Origin: Bacillota bacterium
GTDB lineage: Bacteria; Bacillota; Bacilli; Alicyclobacillales; SLC66
Reading direction: 5' to 3'
Length of the DNA stretch: 39,974 nucleotides
NCBI GenBank assembly: GCA_021846145.1
Contig: JAJZCJ010000003.1
Span: 1 to 39,974, forward strand
The position numbers and the translations under genes were made by a program. Shown in pieces: positions 9,980 through 19,291 of this stretch; the stretch's first letter is position 1; each line of letters begins with the position of its first letter. The notes under the pieces are model-generated. The model saw only the letters and a program-made list of their open reading frames with translations, did no database searches and had not been told where the DNA came from.

Positions 9980-10747
9980 GTGAACATTTTGGTTTGCATC
10001 AAACAGACTTTTGACACAGAGGCCAAAATCACTTTAGAAGACGGCAAAGTAAAAGAAGATGGGGTGCAATTTGTTTTAAATCCCTACGATGAGTATGCGG
10101 TGGAAGAAGCCATTAAGTTAAAGGAAACTTATGATGGTGTGGTGACTGTGATTACCGTTGGACCATCACGCGCAGAGGAGGCGATTCGTACTGCTCTCGC
10201 GATGGGGGCAGATGAAGCCATCCACGTTGAAGATGAGGCGGCATTTGGAGACGAGTTTACGGCTTCAGAGGTGTTGGCAAAAATAATTAAAGAACTGCCT
10301 TATGACCTGATACTTGCTGGGAACCAAGCGGTTGATGATGGCTCTGGCCAAGTGGCTATCAGGCTGGCAGAATTACTAGGCATTCCTCATATTGCCACGG
10401 TCGTCAAAGTGGAAGTGCAAGGTGACGAAGTGGTGGCACATCGCGATGCAGAAGGGGATACAGAAGTAATTGCCGCAAAAATGCCCGTATTACTTACTGC
10501 GCAGCAGGGGTTGAATGAGCCTCGCTATCCGTCTTTATTAGGTATTCGAAAAGCAAGTAAAAAGCCGATACAGAAGAAAACTCTTGCTGAGTTAGGGTTT
10601 AGTCCTGCGGATGTCGCTGCACAAGTGACAGTAATGGAGACTTATCTACCTCCTGCAAAAGCCGCTGGCCGAATTCTCGAAGGCGATACTGACACTCGTA
10701 TCAAAGAGCTGCTAAAAGAACTGAGACAGACGAAAAAGGTACTTTAA
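9980..10747 (+). CDS. etfB: Electron transfer flavoprotein beta subunit
   Basis: Beta subunit of the heterodimeric ETF that accepts electrons from acyl-CoA dehydrogenases. The 255-residue protein begins MNILVCIKQTFDTEAKI and contains LNPYDEYAVEEA, the LAGNQAVDDGSGQV adenine-nucleotide-binding loop and the LTAQQGLNEPRYPSL motif, all canonical for EtfB. The GTG at 9980 follows AAAGGGGTG (9966-9972 region) at normal spacing. It lies 46 bases after fadR and 23 bases before etfA. Its placement predicts FadR control of electron transfer during fatty-acid oxidation. Confidence 0.96.
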   Translation: MNILVCIKQTFDTEAKITLEDGKVKEDGVQFVLNPYDEYAVEEAIKLKETYDGVVTVITVGPSRAEEAIRTALAMGADEAIHVEDEAAFGDEFTASEVLAKIIKELPYDLILAGNQAVDDGSGQVAIRLAELLGIPHIATVVKVEVQGDEVVAHRDAEGDTEVIAAKMPVLLTAQQGLNEPRYPSLLGIRKASKKPIQKKTLAELGFSPADVAAQVTVMETYLPPAKAAGRILEGDTDTRIKELLKELRQTKKVL

Positions 10748-10770
10748 TCTTAATTGAAGGAGCGATTGGC

Positions 10771-11742
10771 TTGAGTAGAAATGTGCTTGTTGTGGCCGAT
10801 TTGCGCGGCTCACAGTTTCGCAATGTAACGTTTGAGGCACTGGGAGCCGCGACTAAAATCGCAGAAGGTGGGCAGGTTGCCGCACTGGTCATTGGACAGG
10901 GAGTGACAGCCAATGCCAACACGCTTGGCGGCTTTGGAGCTGGTCTTGTGTATGTGGCTGAGGGTGATGCGTATGACAACTTTGTACCGGATCATTACTT
11001 AGCGGCATTGAAAGCAGCAGTGGAGGAGTTTCATCCGCAGGTGGTGCTATTTGCCCATTCTGTCATTGGTCGCGATTTAGCCCCAATGTTAGCCGCGCAC
11101 TATCGGGCTGGTCAAGCTTCTGATGTGGTCAATATTGAAGTAGTGGACGGCGATGTGATCTATACTAGACCGATCTATGCTGGTAAGGCATTTACAAAAT
11201 TAAAAATCACAAGTGAGCTCGCCATCGCCACCGTAAGACCAAACAACCTGGAAATGCCCGAAAATACTGGGGCACAAGCGAATGTGAACACGTTAGAGGT
11301 GAACTTGGGAGCGGCTCGTACGACCATTCGTGAAGTGGTGAAAAAGGCGGCTACCGGGGTAGACTTGACAGAGGCCAAGATTATTGTTTCTGGTGGCCGT
11401 GGCGTGAAGAGTGTAGATGGCTTTAAGCCGCTTGATGCATTAGCGAGCGTGCTTGGCGCGGCCGTCGGTGCATCTCGTGGTGCGTGTGACGCTGGTTATG
11501 CGGATTATTCCTTGCAAATTGGTCAGACTGGCAAAGTGGTTACACCGGACATTTACATTGCTTGTGGGATCTCTGGTGCGATTCAGCACTTAGCGGGCAT
11601 GTCTAATTCTAAGGTGATTGTAGCGATCAACAAAGATCCAGAGGCACCTATTTTCAAAGTAGCTGACTATGGATTTGTTGCGGATTTGTTTGATGTGGTA
11701 CCAGCGCTTACCTTGTCAGTACAACAGTTTCTTGCTGAGTAA
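10771..11742 (+). CDS. etfA: Electron transfer flavoprotein alpha subunit
   Basis: Alpha subunit of ETF, 323 residues, carrying the FAD-binding C-terminal domain. Conserved elements seen are SGGRGVKS, GASRGACDAGY, QIGQTGKVVTPDIYIACGIS, GAIQHLAGM and INKDPEAPIF. The N-terminal half is the Rossmann-like domain shared with EtfB. The TTG at 10771 is the start, supported by GAAGGAG (10756-10762) 8 bases upstream. A strong hairpin terminator follows the stop, so etfA ends the fadR-etfBA transcript. Confidence 0.96.
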   Translation: MSRNVLVVADLRGSQFRNVTFEALGAATKIAEGGQVAALVIGQGVTANANTLGGFGAGLVYVAEGDAYDNFVPDHYLAALKAAVEEFHPQVVLFAHSVIGRDLAPMLAAHYRAGQASDVVNIEVVDGDVIYTRPIYAGKAFTKLKITSELAIATVRPNNLEMPENTGAQANVNTLEVNLGAARTTIREVVKKAATGVDLTEAKIIVSGGRGVKSVDGFKPLDALASVLGAAVGASRGACDAGYADYSLQIGQTGKVVTPDIYIACGISGAIQHLAGMSNSKVIVAINKDPEAPIFKVADYGFVADLFDVVPALTLSVQQFLAE

Positions 11743-11757
11743 TATTTAGAGTTTACT

Positions 11758-11797
11758 AATAACAGCTTTCTCGCTTGAGGGAGCTGTTATTTGTTTT
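11758..11797 (+). terminator. Rho-independent terminator after etfA
   Basis: A 15-base stem (11758-11772 with 11777-11791, two T-G wobbles) with a GCTT loop is followed by TTTGTTTT. It lies between the convergent ends of etfA and the reverse-strand YheC/D gene. It is best oriented for the plus strand. Confidence 0.88.
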
Positions 11798-11800
11798 GAC

Positions 11801-12919
11801 TCAGCGGTTGCTGTACCAAGCGTCAGAACCATAAGTTTGTAGCAAGTGCGCAGCAAAACCTGCGATGGCTGACATAAATGAACTTACTTCAGCGTCCGTT
11901 AAAATGTCGCGTCCCGGTCGACTGTTACAATCGTAGACATGGTACTTGCCGAATACGTCTCTGCCAATGTCGATGCCAAGCACACTCAGCAACGGGAAAT
12001 GCGGCTCCAGCGCTGCGCCTGTCTGTAGCGCCAGAAGGTGAATTTGCGCAAGTTCCTTTTCATTGATGCCAAGGGGTTCAAGCAGGCTGAATTCGGAAAG
12101 ACCCGGTTCAGTCAACGACAAGATATTGCCGCCAACGTGAAAATTTGTCCACAGAGAATCTACCGGGCCGAATCGCGCAGTGACAGCAGTGATGTCCCAT
12201 GCCCCTGTCAAGCCCCGTTGTATTGTGACGCGAAAATCGACGACGCGTCCATCAATACGTGGAAGTTCAATGTGCTCCTGAAGGAAAAACGGACGCCATG
12301 CCCTCATGGTCGAAATCAATTGGCTGAGATCGCTTGCGTTCATATTGACGTGCAGTGGCTTGTCGACAAGATTTTCAGCGGTCACCTGATAGCGTCCATA
12401 TCCTTCGTTTGCGATGTGAACGATATTGCGACCCCCAGAACCATAGATCGGTTTCACCCACAATCTCGGTACCACGTCTAGTTGTGCCAAAACCTGGCCA
12501 CTGTCTTGCAACTCGCAACTGATCGGAATAAGCGGCTTGGTTTCAGGGTGTATAGATAACAACTCAATCAACGTATTTTTTGCAGGTAGAGTCGGGTTGA
12601 AAAACGGCATTTTGGATTTAGCCAGTTCAGCAAAAAAACGTTTGCGTTCTTTTCGCACAACCTTAATATCCTGCAAGTACATGGCATCGTAGACGACAGC
12701 GCGTGTCATTTTTTCCACAGTGTGTTGCCACGTGCCCTCTGAGGACCCTACCCTGTTTGCACGGAAAAAGTGTTCCCGCTTGCCAGCAAGCGCAAAGCTT
12801 TTTGGCAAAATGAAAAAAGGGATCTGCAAACGGCGGGTTGCGCTTACAAGTTCAGCAAAAGCGTATTGTCCGCGCAAACTCAGCTTGTGTGGCGGTTTTC
12901 CTGTATATGCGATGAACAT
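11801..12919 (-). CDS. YheC/YheD-family ATP-grasp protein (spore-associated)
   Basis: ATP-grasp family protein of 372 residues, resembling the endospore coat-associated YheC/YheD group of Bacillus. Visible ATP-grasp features include LWVKPIYGSGGRNI (phosphate-binding region), DFRVTIQRG, and GIDIGRDVFGKYHVYDCNSRPGRD, where metal and nucleotide ligands normally lie. ATP-grasp enzymes join a carboxylate to an amine or thiol via an acyl-phosphate; the substrate of this family is unknown. The start at 12919 is preferred over the ATG at 12925 because the reverse-strand GGAGG (plus 12927-12931) is 7 bases from the former but only 1 from the latter. It is divergent from the glycosyltransferase island, suggesting a shared spore-surface role. 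Confidence 0.85.
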   Translation of the reverse strand: MFIAYTGKPPHKLSLRGQYAFAELVSATRRLQIPFFILPKSFALAGKREHFFRANRVGSSEGTWQHTVEKMTRAVVYDAMYLQDIKVVRKERKRFFAELAKSKMPFFNPTLPAKNTLIELLSIHPETKPLIPISCELQDSGQVLAQLDVVPRLWVKPIYGSGGRNIVHIANEGYGRYQVTAENLVDKPLHVNMNASDLSQLISTMRAWRPFFLQEHIELPRIDGRVVDFRVTIQRGLTGAWDITAVTARFGPVDSLWTNFHVGGNILSLTEPGLSEFSLLEPLGINEKELAQIHLLALQTGAALEPHFPLLSVLGIDIGRDVFGKYHVYDCNSRPGRDILTDAEVSSFMSAIAGFAAHLLQTYGSDAWYSNR

Positions 12920-12995
12920 GCGCATTCCTCCACAACTGAATGGACTTTTTCACAAATTACGTTCTAAACAACGGAAGTGCAGTGGACATTTGTCT

Positions 12996-13013
12996 ATTGT
13001 TTACAAAAACAAT
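12996..13013. promoter_or_regulatory. Inverted repeat between divergent spore-type genes
   Basis: The perfect inverted repeat ATTGTTT-ACAA-AAACAAT lies centrally between the YheC/D gene and the glycosyltransferase run. It is a candidate regulator-binding site, or simply AT-rich promoter DNA. No clear sigma factor consensus could be placed with confidence on either strand. Confidence 0.3.
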
Positions 13014-13077
13014 TGTGGCTGAACCAAAGGGAGTGACATATTGTGCATGATCAAGCACTGGGAACGGGTGTGGAATC

Positions 13078-14166
13078 ATGCGCGTCTTTTTAGTTGCACC
13101 GGAAGGGTTGCCCATCCCCGTTGACCGCGGTGGGTCTGTCCAGATTTACTTGGAAAAATTATTTGTGAATGTCAAACAGTCTGCAGATTTACAAGTCTCG
13201 TTGATCAGTCCTGGCCGAACTAAAATTCATGAATCTTTGCACTCTCCAATCGACGAGAGAGACCAGACGCAATACCGGGCTGGCGTACAAAAACTGATCG
13301 AACAGCTATCCCCTGACGTGGTGCAAATCGACAATCGCCCTGATTTCGCGATGCAACTGCGACAACTTCTCTACGCAAAAAGAATCGTTCTCAATTTGCA
13401 TTCCACCACGTTTTTACAAGAGCGCCACATTGCCTATCCTATAGCGCGCCAGATCTTGCGCCAAGCAGACGCAGTGGTCTGCAACAGTCAGTATTTGCAA
13501 GCGACTGTGGCGCGACAATTTCAATTAACCGCAAGCGATTGGCACCCTTATGTGATTTACCCAGGCGTAGACGCGAACGTTTTTGCAAGGCCAGTGGAGC
13601 ATGGGCGGTCATATGCAAAGTCGACGCTCCACATCCTTTGCGCGGGACGTATCATTCCACAGAAAGGTGTGTTGGTATTGGTTCAGGCGGTACGTCAGTT
13701 GTTGCGCATGGGCGTGCAGACTGAACTGACCATCGTCGGACGAAGCCCGGCATGGGCGAAAGCATACGAAAAGAAGATTCAGCAGGAAATGCGCGATTTG
13801 CCTGTCCATTGGACTCGGGGCGTTCAACCACAGGAAATGCCCGCTTATTATTGGCAAGCGGATCTTTTTGTGTTTCCATCGCAGTGGGACGAGGCGTTTG
13901 GACTAGTCAATCTGGAGGCGTTTGCTGCCGGAGTGCCTGTCGTCGCGAGCGCGCTGGGTGGTATTCCTGAAATGGTGACCCCTAACTGCGGTGTGCTTGT
14001 CTATCAATACGCCAAACCACTAGCGTTTGCGCAGGCAATTGCCGATCTATGGGCACAACCAGACCTTTTTTACGACCTTCGGATTGGGGCGAAGGCGCGC
14101 GCGCTTGAATTTTCCTGGACAGGATGTGCCCAGCGTTTTGAAGCGCTCTATCTCAGACTCGGGTGA
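13078..14166 (+). CDS. GT4-family glycosyltransferase, CotSA-like
   Basis: Retaining GT-B glycosyltransferase of 362 residues. The N-terminal domain starts MRVFLVAPEGLPIPVDRGG. The donor-binding C-terminal domain has AGRIIPQKGV, GRSPAWAKAYE, and the E-x7-E motif DEAFGLVNLEAF followed by GVPVVASALGGIPE. This architecture matches spore coat protein SA (CotSA) and the YtcC-type enzymes of Bacillus. No signal peptide; expected to work at the inner face of the mother-cell membrane or cytosol. It is the first plus-strand gene of the polysaccharide island and its stop overlaps the possible GTG of the next gene. Donor and acceptor sugars are unknown. Confidence 0.9.
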   Translation: MRVFLVAPEGLPIPVDRGGSVQIYLEKLFVNVKQSADLQVSLISPGRTKIHESLHSPIDERDQTQYRAGVQKLIEQLSPDVVQIDNRPDFAMQLRQLLYAKRIVLNLHSTTFLQERHIAYPIARQILRQADAVVCNSQYLQATVARQFQLTASDWHPYVIYPGVDANVFARPVEHGRSYAKSTLHILCAGRIIPQKGVLVLVQAVRQLLRMGVQTELTIVGRSPAWAKAYEKKIQQEMRDLPVHWTRGVQPQEMPAYYWQADLFVFPSQWDEAFGLVNLEAFAAGVPVVASALGGIPEMVTPNCGVLVYQYAKPLAFAQAIADLWAQPDLFYDLRIGAKARALEFSWTGCAQRFEALYLRLG

Positions 14167-14195
14167 TCTGGATCAAGAAATGGAGAGTGATTGTC

Positions 14196-15893
14196 ATGCA
14201 CAAACCAATGAAGACTCGTGTAAGTACGTCAAAAATCACGCATGCCCAGCGAATTATGCCCCTTTTTCGAGTGAATGACAAAGGGGCTTCACGAATGCGT
14301 GTGAAACACAAAGTGCAGCAATTGGCTGTGATCATTCCCGCGATGAACGAAGAACGGACATTGGCGCAGGTACTCCGCGTTGCACGCGAACTCAATCCCG
14401 CCTATCTCATCGTCGTGGTCAACGGATCGAGTGACAGGACGGCGGCGATTGCCCGCCACTATCGGGCGCGCTTGCTGGAATATTCATATGCGCTTGGCTA
14501 TGATATTGGTCGTGCGCTTGGCGCACTAGCTGTTGAGGCGGATATCTATCTCTTTCTTGATGCCGATTTTGTATTGCAGCCGGAACAAATGCAACCGCTT
14601 GTAGCTGCAATTGCGGCAGGTGCGGATGTGGCGCTTAACAGTCTGCGTTACCTTGAGCAGGTGAAGAGGCCTGACGTACCTACTGTTGACCGTTTTTTTA
14701 TCAATTTACTGGCGCGTCGGCCTGACCTTGGACTAGAGAGCTTGGTAACGGTTCCGCATGCCATTAGCCACAAGGGACTCTTAGAAATGGGCAAGATGAC
14801 TTTGGCTAATCCATTTCTTGCCACATTGATCGCGCAGGAGCGCAAGCTTGTGGTCAAAAATGCCACTGCGATCAACGTGCTGGCAAAAAATCGTCGCCGT
14901 CCCAATCATGCCAAACTAGCGGGTGAGTCAATGTCGCGCGCATCACAGCGAATTCACGGTGATTCTGTGGAAGCTGTGTACTATTTAATACAAAAATATG
15001 GCCGACGTGGACTGATCGGATCAGGGAACTACCGACGTCAGTATTTTCAAACCGTTTTTGCCAACGCTGATTCACTATTGCCCATAAGACAACGAAACCG
15101 CGTCTCCGCTGTTCTTTCGGTCACAAAATACGCTCGCGAACTTACTGCCGTTTTGCAGGACTTAAAAAACGCCGGTCTGGAGATTGTGGCCGTCATGCAT
15201 GACGGAACAGAGGAATTACGTCAGTTGCTCGAAAAAAACGCTGACCGCTTGTTTGAGTTTCCGGAATTCATCGGTCATGATGTTGCGTTTGCAATTGGCG
15301 CATCAGCGGCCAAAGGAGCCGTGTGTATTTTTCACGATCTTGCTTTTTTGATAAACGGCAAACAGTTAATCAACCTTGTCAAACCTATATCGTTGGGAGA
15401 AGCGGATATCGTCCTATCTGATCAAGGACACGTGGTAGGGAACCTCGCCACCATGCGTCCTGTGCACGTCGGTAATATGTACGCCAATATTACCATGGGC
15501 ATGCGTGAACTCGGTGCCTCCTCAATGATGATTCCACCATTTGCATTGGGGCTGCGCGCTCGCGAAGTCTTGGCAGATAAATTGTTGTTAAACCCTTGTC
15601 TTGCGCAAATGTACGTGCGTAACTGCGGATTGAAATTAGTGACGGCGGTTGTTGGTTTCAAAAAATTAGAACTAACACGACTGGCGGAATTACAAATTTT
15701 TAACATCGATCGTGTGCTTGGTGACTTTATGGAAGCGATCTGGTATTGGACTGAACGATACGGATATCGCGGTGGTTTTACCGATGAAGGCAGGCGGCGC
15801 AACGTGTTTGACGTGCCAAGTGATGTGTACCACACGACATCACCCGAACCGCGATTTGAGTTGCCAATTGACTTGGACTGGTTATTCGCATAA
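14196..15893 (+). CDS. Two-domain GT2 glycosyltransferase (catalytic domain first)
   Basis: Protein of 565 residues with two GT-A-like halves. Residues about 42-285 form a canonical GT2 domain: AVIIPAMNEERTL, VVNGSSDRT, and the metal-binding DAD at 122-124. It continues into PHAIS and VLAKNRRRP. The second half (about 296-545) has the same general fold pattern but HDLAF in place of the DxD, so it is probably non-catalytic; it ends in YGYRGGFTDEGRRR. The gene at 19292 contains the same two halves in the opposite order. The ATG at 14196 is chosen because GGAGAG (14182-14187) lies 8 bases upstream; a GTG at 14163 has no such site. General resemblance to spore-polysaccharide GT2 proteins such as CgeD. 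Confidence 0.87.
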   Translation: MHKPMKTRVSTSKITHAQRIMPLFRVNDKGASRMRVKHKVQQLAVIIPAMNEERTLAQVLRVARELNPAYLIVVVNGSSDRTAAIARHYRARLLEYSYALGYDIGRALGALAVEADIYLFLDADFVLQPEQMQPLVAAIAAGADVALNSLRYLEQVKRPDVPTVDRFFINLLARRPDLGLESLVTVPHAISHKGLLEMGKMTLANPFLATLIAQERKLVVKNATAINVLAKNRRRPNHAKLAGESMSRASQRIHGDSVEAVYYLIQKYGRRGLIGSGNYRRQYFQTVFANADSLLPIRQRNRVSAVLSVTKYARELTAVLQDLKNAGLEIVAVMHDGTEELRQLLEKNADRLFEFPEFIGHDVAFAIGASAAKGAVCIFHDLAFLINGKQLINLVKPISLGEADIVLSDQGHVVGNLATMRPVHVGNMYANITMGMRELGASSMMIPPFALGLRAREVLADKLLLNPCLAQMYVRNCGLKLVTAVVGFKKLELTRLAELQIFNIDRVLGDFMEAIWYWTERYGYRGGFTDEGRRRNVFDVPSDVYHTTSPEPRFELPIDLDWLFA

Positions 15894-15980
15894 TTGTTAG
15901 CGGATAGACAGAAGAACTGCCAATGCCTTTACCCGCTCCATACTATATGTGGAGGACACAGCGGGAGGATGGCGCGTCAT

Positions 15981-17255
15981 ATGGAACCAATCATCGAGGA
16001 CTCTTGGTTGAACGCTTGTATTGTCGGACTCGGTTTTGTGGGATTGCCACTGGCAAAACGGTTTTTACAAAGCGGGGCTCAAGTTACAGGCATCGATCTG
16101 GATGAAAAAAAAGTCCTCATGTTACAAGCGGGAAAGAGTTATGTCAGTGATGTTAGTGATGATGAACTGCGTCGATTTCTTGATCGCGGCAAATTTATTT
16201 GCACCAACGATTATGCTGCCGTTGCGAGTGTAGACGTGGTGATTGTCTGTGTGCCGACACCGCTTACAGCAACAGGAGTACCAGACCTGACTAGTGTTAC
16301 AAACGCGGTGAGTTCAATTGCCTCGCATCTGCGCCAAGGTCAGTTAATCATTTTGGAGAGTTCAACTTATCCCGGCACGACTGAGGAACTAGTTGTGCCG
16401 CTACTTGAGAAAAGCGGGTTAAAAGCGGGCATTGATTTTTATGTGGCGTATTCGCCGGAACGCATCAATCCGGGTGATGAAGAGAGGGATTTGAGCCAGA
16501 TTCCGAAAGTCGTCAGCGGAATCAACGCGATTTCACTGGAAAAGATCATTGCCGTTTACAGCAAAATATTCTCACAAGTCTTCCCCGTATCCACCCCGCG
16601 TGTGGCCGAATTTACGAAATTACTTGAAAACACACAGCGCTTTATCAACATTTCCATGATGAATGAGTTGGCTATGGCTTGCGAGGAATGGCACATCGAT
16701 CTTTGGGAATCGATTGCGGCAGCCTCAACAAAACCATTTGGTTTCGCGGCGTATTACCCTGGGCCGGGGATTGGTGGACACTGTATCCCAGTCGACCCGA
16801 TCTACCTCTTGTGGTTTGGTAAGCAAAATCATCAACTACTGCAATTTATCCAGATTGCCCAACAAATTAATGAACAAATGCCGCATTATATTGCGAAGCG
16901 TATTTTGCGACTTGCCCTCGTCCCAGTGCCGAAGGTTCTCGCTATCGGTGTGACATACAAGGCAGATGTGAATGATTTGCGCGAATCAGCATCCTTGCGC
17001 GTGATTGAAGAGTTGGTCGCGAGCGGTGCAGAAGTTGAGTATTCTGACCCCTTCGTTCCAGAACTCAATGTGCGTGGTCGTGGCTATGCGTCGTTGCCAT
17101 TAACACCAGAGCATATCAGCAGTTTTGACGTGGTGGCGATTCTTACTGATCACAGTGAGATTGATTACGAACTGATCCAGGTCCACGCCAGCGCTGTATT
17201 TGACGCGCGCCATGTGTATAAAGGGCAAGTAGGACACAACGTCACGCAGCTTTAG
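15981..17255 (+). CDS. UDP-N-acetylglucosamine/UDP-glucose 6-dehydrogenase (WbpA type)
   Basis: NAD-dependent nucleotide-sugar 6-dehydrogenase of 424 residues, oxidising C6 of a UDP-hexose twice to a uronic acid. The Rossmann glycine motif IVGLGFVGLPLA, catalytic lysine in EFTKLLENTQRF (K213) and catalytic cysteine in PGPGIGGHCIPVDP (C268) are all present, followed by YKADVNDLRESAS. The PGPGIGGHCIPVDP form is typical of the WbpA/WecC-like N-acetylhexosamine branch. Start choice is uncertain: ATG 15981 lies 12 bases after GGGAGG, whereas ATG 15969 directly abuts it. With the WbpB-, WbpE- and WbpD-type genes in the same island, UDP-GlcNAc is the more likely substrate, with UDP-glucose the alternative. 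Confidence 0.92.
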   Translation: MEPIIEDSWLNACIVGLGFVGLPLAKRFLQSGAQVTGIDLDEKKVLMLQAGKSYVSDVSDDELRRFLDRGKFICTNDYAAVASVDVVIVCVPTPLTATGVPDLTSVTNAVSSIASHLRQGQLIILESSTYPGTTEELVVPLLEKSGLKAGIDFYVAYSPERINPGDEERDLSQIPKVVSGINAISLEKIIAVYSKIFSQVFPVSTPRVAEFTKLLENTQRFINISMMNELAMACEEWHIDLWESIAAASTKPFGFAAYYPGPGIGGHCIPVDPIYLLWFGKQNHQLLQFIQIAQQINEQMPHYIAKRILRLALVPVPKVLAIGVTYKADVNDLRESASLRVIEELVASGAEVEYSDPFVPELNVRGRGYASLPLTPEHISSFDVVAILTDHSEIDYELIQVHASAVFDARHVYKGQVGHNVTQL

Positions 17256-17270
17256 GGAAAGGGGGTGACG

Positions 17271-18344
17271 ATGGTGAACGTTGGTTTGATCGGGTGCGGA
17301 TTCATTGCACAAAAACACGTGCAAGCCTTATGTCAACTGGATGATTTTAAAGTGCGCGCGTTTGCTGATCCAGACGACGTGCGGCTACGCGCATTGTTTG
17401 ACATCTATTTTGCGTCGTGTTCTGGAGCGAAGTTGGCATCAGTGCCCAAGATGACAAGCGATTACATGAAGATTCTTGAAGATCCTGCCATTGATGTGGT
17501 GGTCGTCAGCTTGCCAAGCGGATTACATGGGAGCGTTGCGCAATCGGCGCTCATGAACGGCAAACACGTAATCGTGGAGAAGCCGCTGGCGCTATCTGTA
17601 AACGAACTCACGCATTTGCAAACGCTTAGTGAGAAGACGGGCAAACAACTCGCTGTATGTCATCAAAAACGATTTTATCCTCATCTTCGGGAGATTAAGA
17701 ATTTGCTCCAGAACGGTGTTATCGGGCGAGTGGTCTTAGCCGAGATGGCGCTGGTGTATAATCGCAACCCCGAGTATTACAGCAATTCCAGCTGGCGGGG
17801 AACATGGTTAATGGACGGGGGAATGCTACTGAATCAGGCAGTACACAACGTGGATATGCTCGTGTGGCTACTCGGGGCACCTGTGGTGGTACACGGTACG
17901 ATTTCTCGCCAACTGCGCGCCATTGAGACAGAAGATACAGCGGCCGCCGTGTTCACCATGCCAAACGGTTCTCTCGCCACCATTGCGGCCACTGTTTGCG
18001 CGCAACCGTCCACTAGCTTCGAGCGCCTCGCTATTTACGGAACAGAGGGGTGGCTCGTGCTCAGCGGCAAGCGCTTTGAACACTATGATGTGTGGTCGGT
18101 TCCCGGCTTCGCACCACCAAGTTACCAAGATATCGATCCATACATTAGTCTTTACAGAGATTTTAAGCAGGCGGTTGATGTGGGCAGCGCGCCCGAAAAT
18201 AGCCTCAGTGAGGCAATCAGAACCACAGAGACAATTATGGCGGTCTATCAGTCGCAAATACAGGGTGCAGCGGTGCGGTTACCGCTCGCTCAGTTTTCGA
18301 CGGCTGATATGGTCGACAACTTTCAGGGTGATGCCAATGTATGA
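17271..18344 (+). CDS. Gfo/Idh/MocA oxidoreductase (WbpB/WlbA-type candidate)
   Basis: NAD(P)-dependent oxidoreductase of 357 residues. The N-terminal Rossmann motif is VGLIGCGFIAQKHV, the conserved lysine motif is EKPLAL, and the substrate-side motif is GGMLLNQAVHNVDM. In WbpA/B/E/D pathways the Gfo/Idh member oxidises C3 of UDP-GlcNAcA to the 3-keto sugar; this gene directly follows the 6-dehydrogenase, which supports that role (inference). The ATG at 17271 is preferred, 6 bases after AAAGGGGG (17257-17264). It overlaps the next gene by 8 bases. The family is broad, so an unrelated sugar substrate is possible. Confidence 0.85.
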   Translation: MVNVGLIGCGFIAQKHVQALCQLDDFKVRAFADPDDVRLRALFDIYFASCSGAKLASVPKMTSDYMKILEDPAIDVVVVSLPSGLHGSVAQSALMNGKHVIVEKPLALSVNELTHLQTLSEKTGKQLAVCHQKRFYPHLREIKNLLQNGVIGRVVLAEMALVYNRNPEYYSNSSWRGTWLMDGGMLLNQAVHNVDMLVWLLGAPVVVHGTISRQLRAIETEDTAAAVFTMPNGSLATIAATVCAQPSTSFERLAIYGTEGWLVLSGKRFEHYDVWSVPGFAPPSYQDIDPYISLYRDFKQAVDVGSAPENSLSEAIRTTETIMAVYQSQIQGAAVRLPLAQFSTADMVDNFQGDANV

Positions 18345-19287
18345 GGGAAAACGAATTTTGGTAACGGGGGGAGCTGGATTTCTCGGCAGTCAGCTGGTAA
18401 AGCGACTCGGTGCAGAGGCGAAAAAAGTGACCGTACTTGACGACCTTTTCACTGGACGCAGGGATGTGTTGCCAAAGTCCGAACGCGTGGAATTTGTTCA
18501 TGGCAGCGTCACCGATGCTGCGCTCATCCGTCAGTTGCTTGCACAAGTCGACGTTGTATTTCACTTTGCCGCGCGCAATATTGTGTTGTCTACTGTGCAA
18601 CCGGAAAGCGATTTTCGCGTCAACGTGGAGGGTACGGTACAACTTTTATTAAATGCCATGTCGTTCCCGCAAATCGAGCGCATTGTCATTGCTTCCACTT
18701 CTTCGATTTATGGCAACGCACAAAACTTGCCGATTCGCGAGGAAGGTTATGATGCTTCTGTTCCGTACTCAGCCAGCAAATTGGCTGCGGAAGTGTTGGC
18801 GATCGCGTATGCGCGCACGTACGGTCTGCCTGTAACGTGCCTGCGTTTTTCTAATGTTTACGGACCGGGTCAAGTCGCAACCAATCCTTATTGCGGAGTA
18901 GTGAGTAAATTTATCACGGCAATCAAGGAACATGCTCCGTTAGTCATCTATGGTGACGGCACACAGACGCGTGATTTTACCTATGTTGATGACGCCATGA
19001 CGGCCACTTTGCTTGCTGGAGTGTCACCCAATACGCTCGGTGAGGTACTAAACGTGGGGACTGGGATCGAAACTTCGGTGAACCACTTGGCTGACCTAGT
19101 TGGGCAAGTGGCGGGTGTGCCAAAACCAAGTGTGGTCAATTTGCAAAAGCGGTCGGTTGACACGATTTATCGGCGCAGTATCGATGCGCAAAAATTGCGC
19201 GACAAAACGGGATGGAAGCCGCAATATTCCCTTGCGCAAGGGTTGGCGAAAACGTACAACTGGTTTTTACAAAACGAAGAGTGGTGA
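18337..19287 (+). CDS. NAD-dependent sugar epimerase/dehydratase (extended SDR)
   Basis: Extended short-chain dehydrogenase of 316 residues, UDP-glucose 4-epimerase-like. The cofactor motif is TGGAGFLG, the catalytic serine region STSSIYG, the YxxxK motif YSASK, and RFSNVYGPGQ and DGTQTRDFTYVDD follow as in GalE and UDP-glucuronate 4-epimerases. The ATG at 18337 has AGGG 8 bases upstream; an ATG at 18331 is the alternative. The start overlaps the preceding gene. In context it may epimerise a UDP-diacetamido-uronic acid or UDP-hexosamine at C4; the substrate is not determinable. Bacillus ytcA/ytcB shows a comparable dehydrogenase-epimerase pairing next to spore coat genes. Confidence 0.9.
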   Translation: MYEGKRILVTGGAGFLGSQLVKRLGAEAKKVTVLDDLFTGRRDVLPKSERVEFVHGSVTDAALIRQLLAQVDVVFHFAARNIVLSTVQPESDFRVNVEGTVQLLLNAMSFPQIERIVIASTSSIYGNAQNLPIREEGYDASVPYSASKLAAEVLAIAYARTYGLPVTCLRFSNVYGPGQVATNPYCGVVSKFITAIKEHAPLVIYGDGTQTRDFTYVDDAMTATLLAGVSPNTLGEVLNVGTGIETSVNHLADLVGQVAGVPKPSVVNLQKRSVDTIYRRSIDAQKLRDKTGWKPQYSLAQGLAKTYNWFLQNEEW

Positions 19288-19291
19288 AAAT

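Noticed and set aside
12038..12481. 147-codon plus-strand frame opposite the YheC/YheD gene
   Set aside because: It lies wholly within a convincing ATP-grasp gene on the other strand and resembles no protein family.
17923..18336. Long N-terminal extension of the SDR epimerase
   Set aside because: It would overlap the Gfo/Idh gene almost to its middle; the Rossmann motif of the epimerase begins right after the ATG at 18337, which has its own ribosome binding site.
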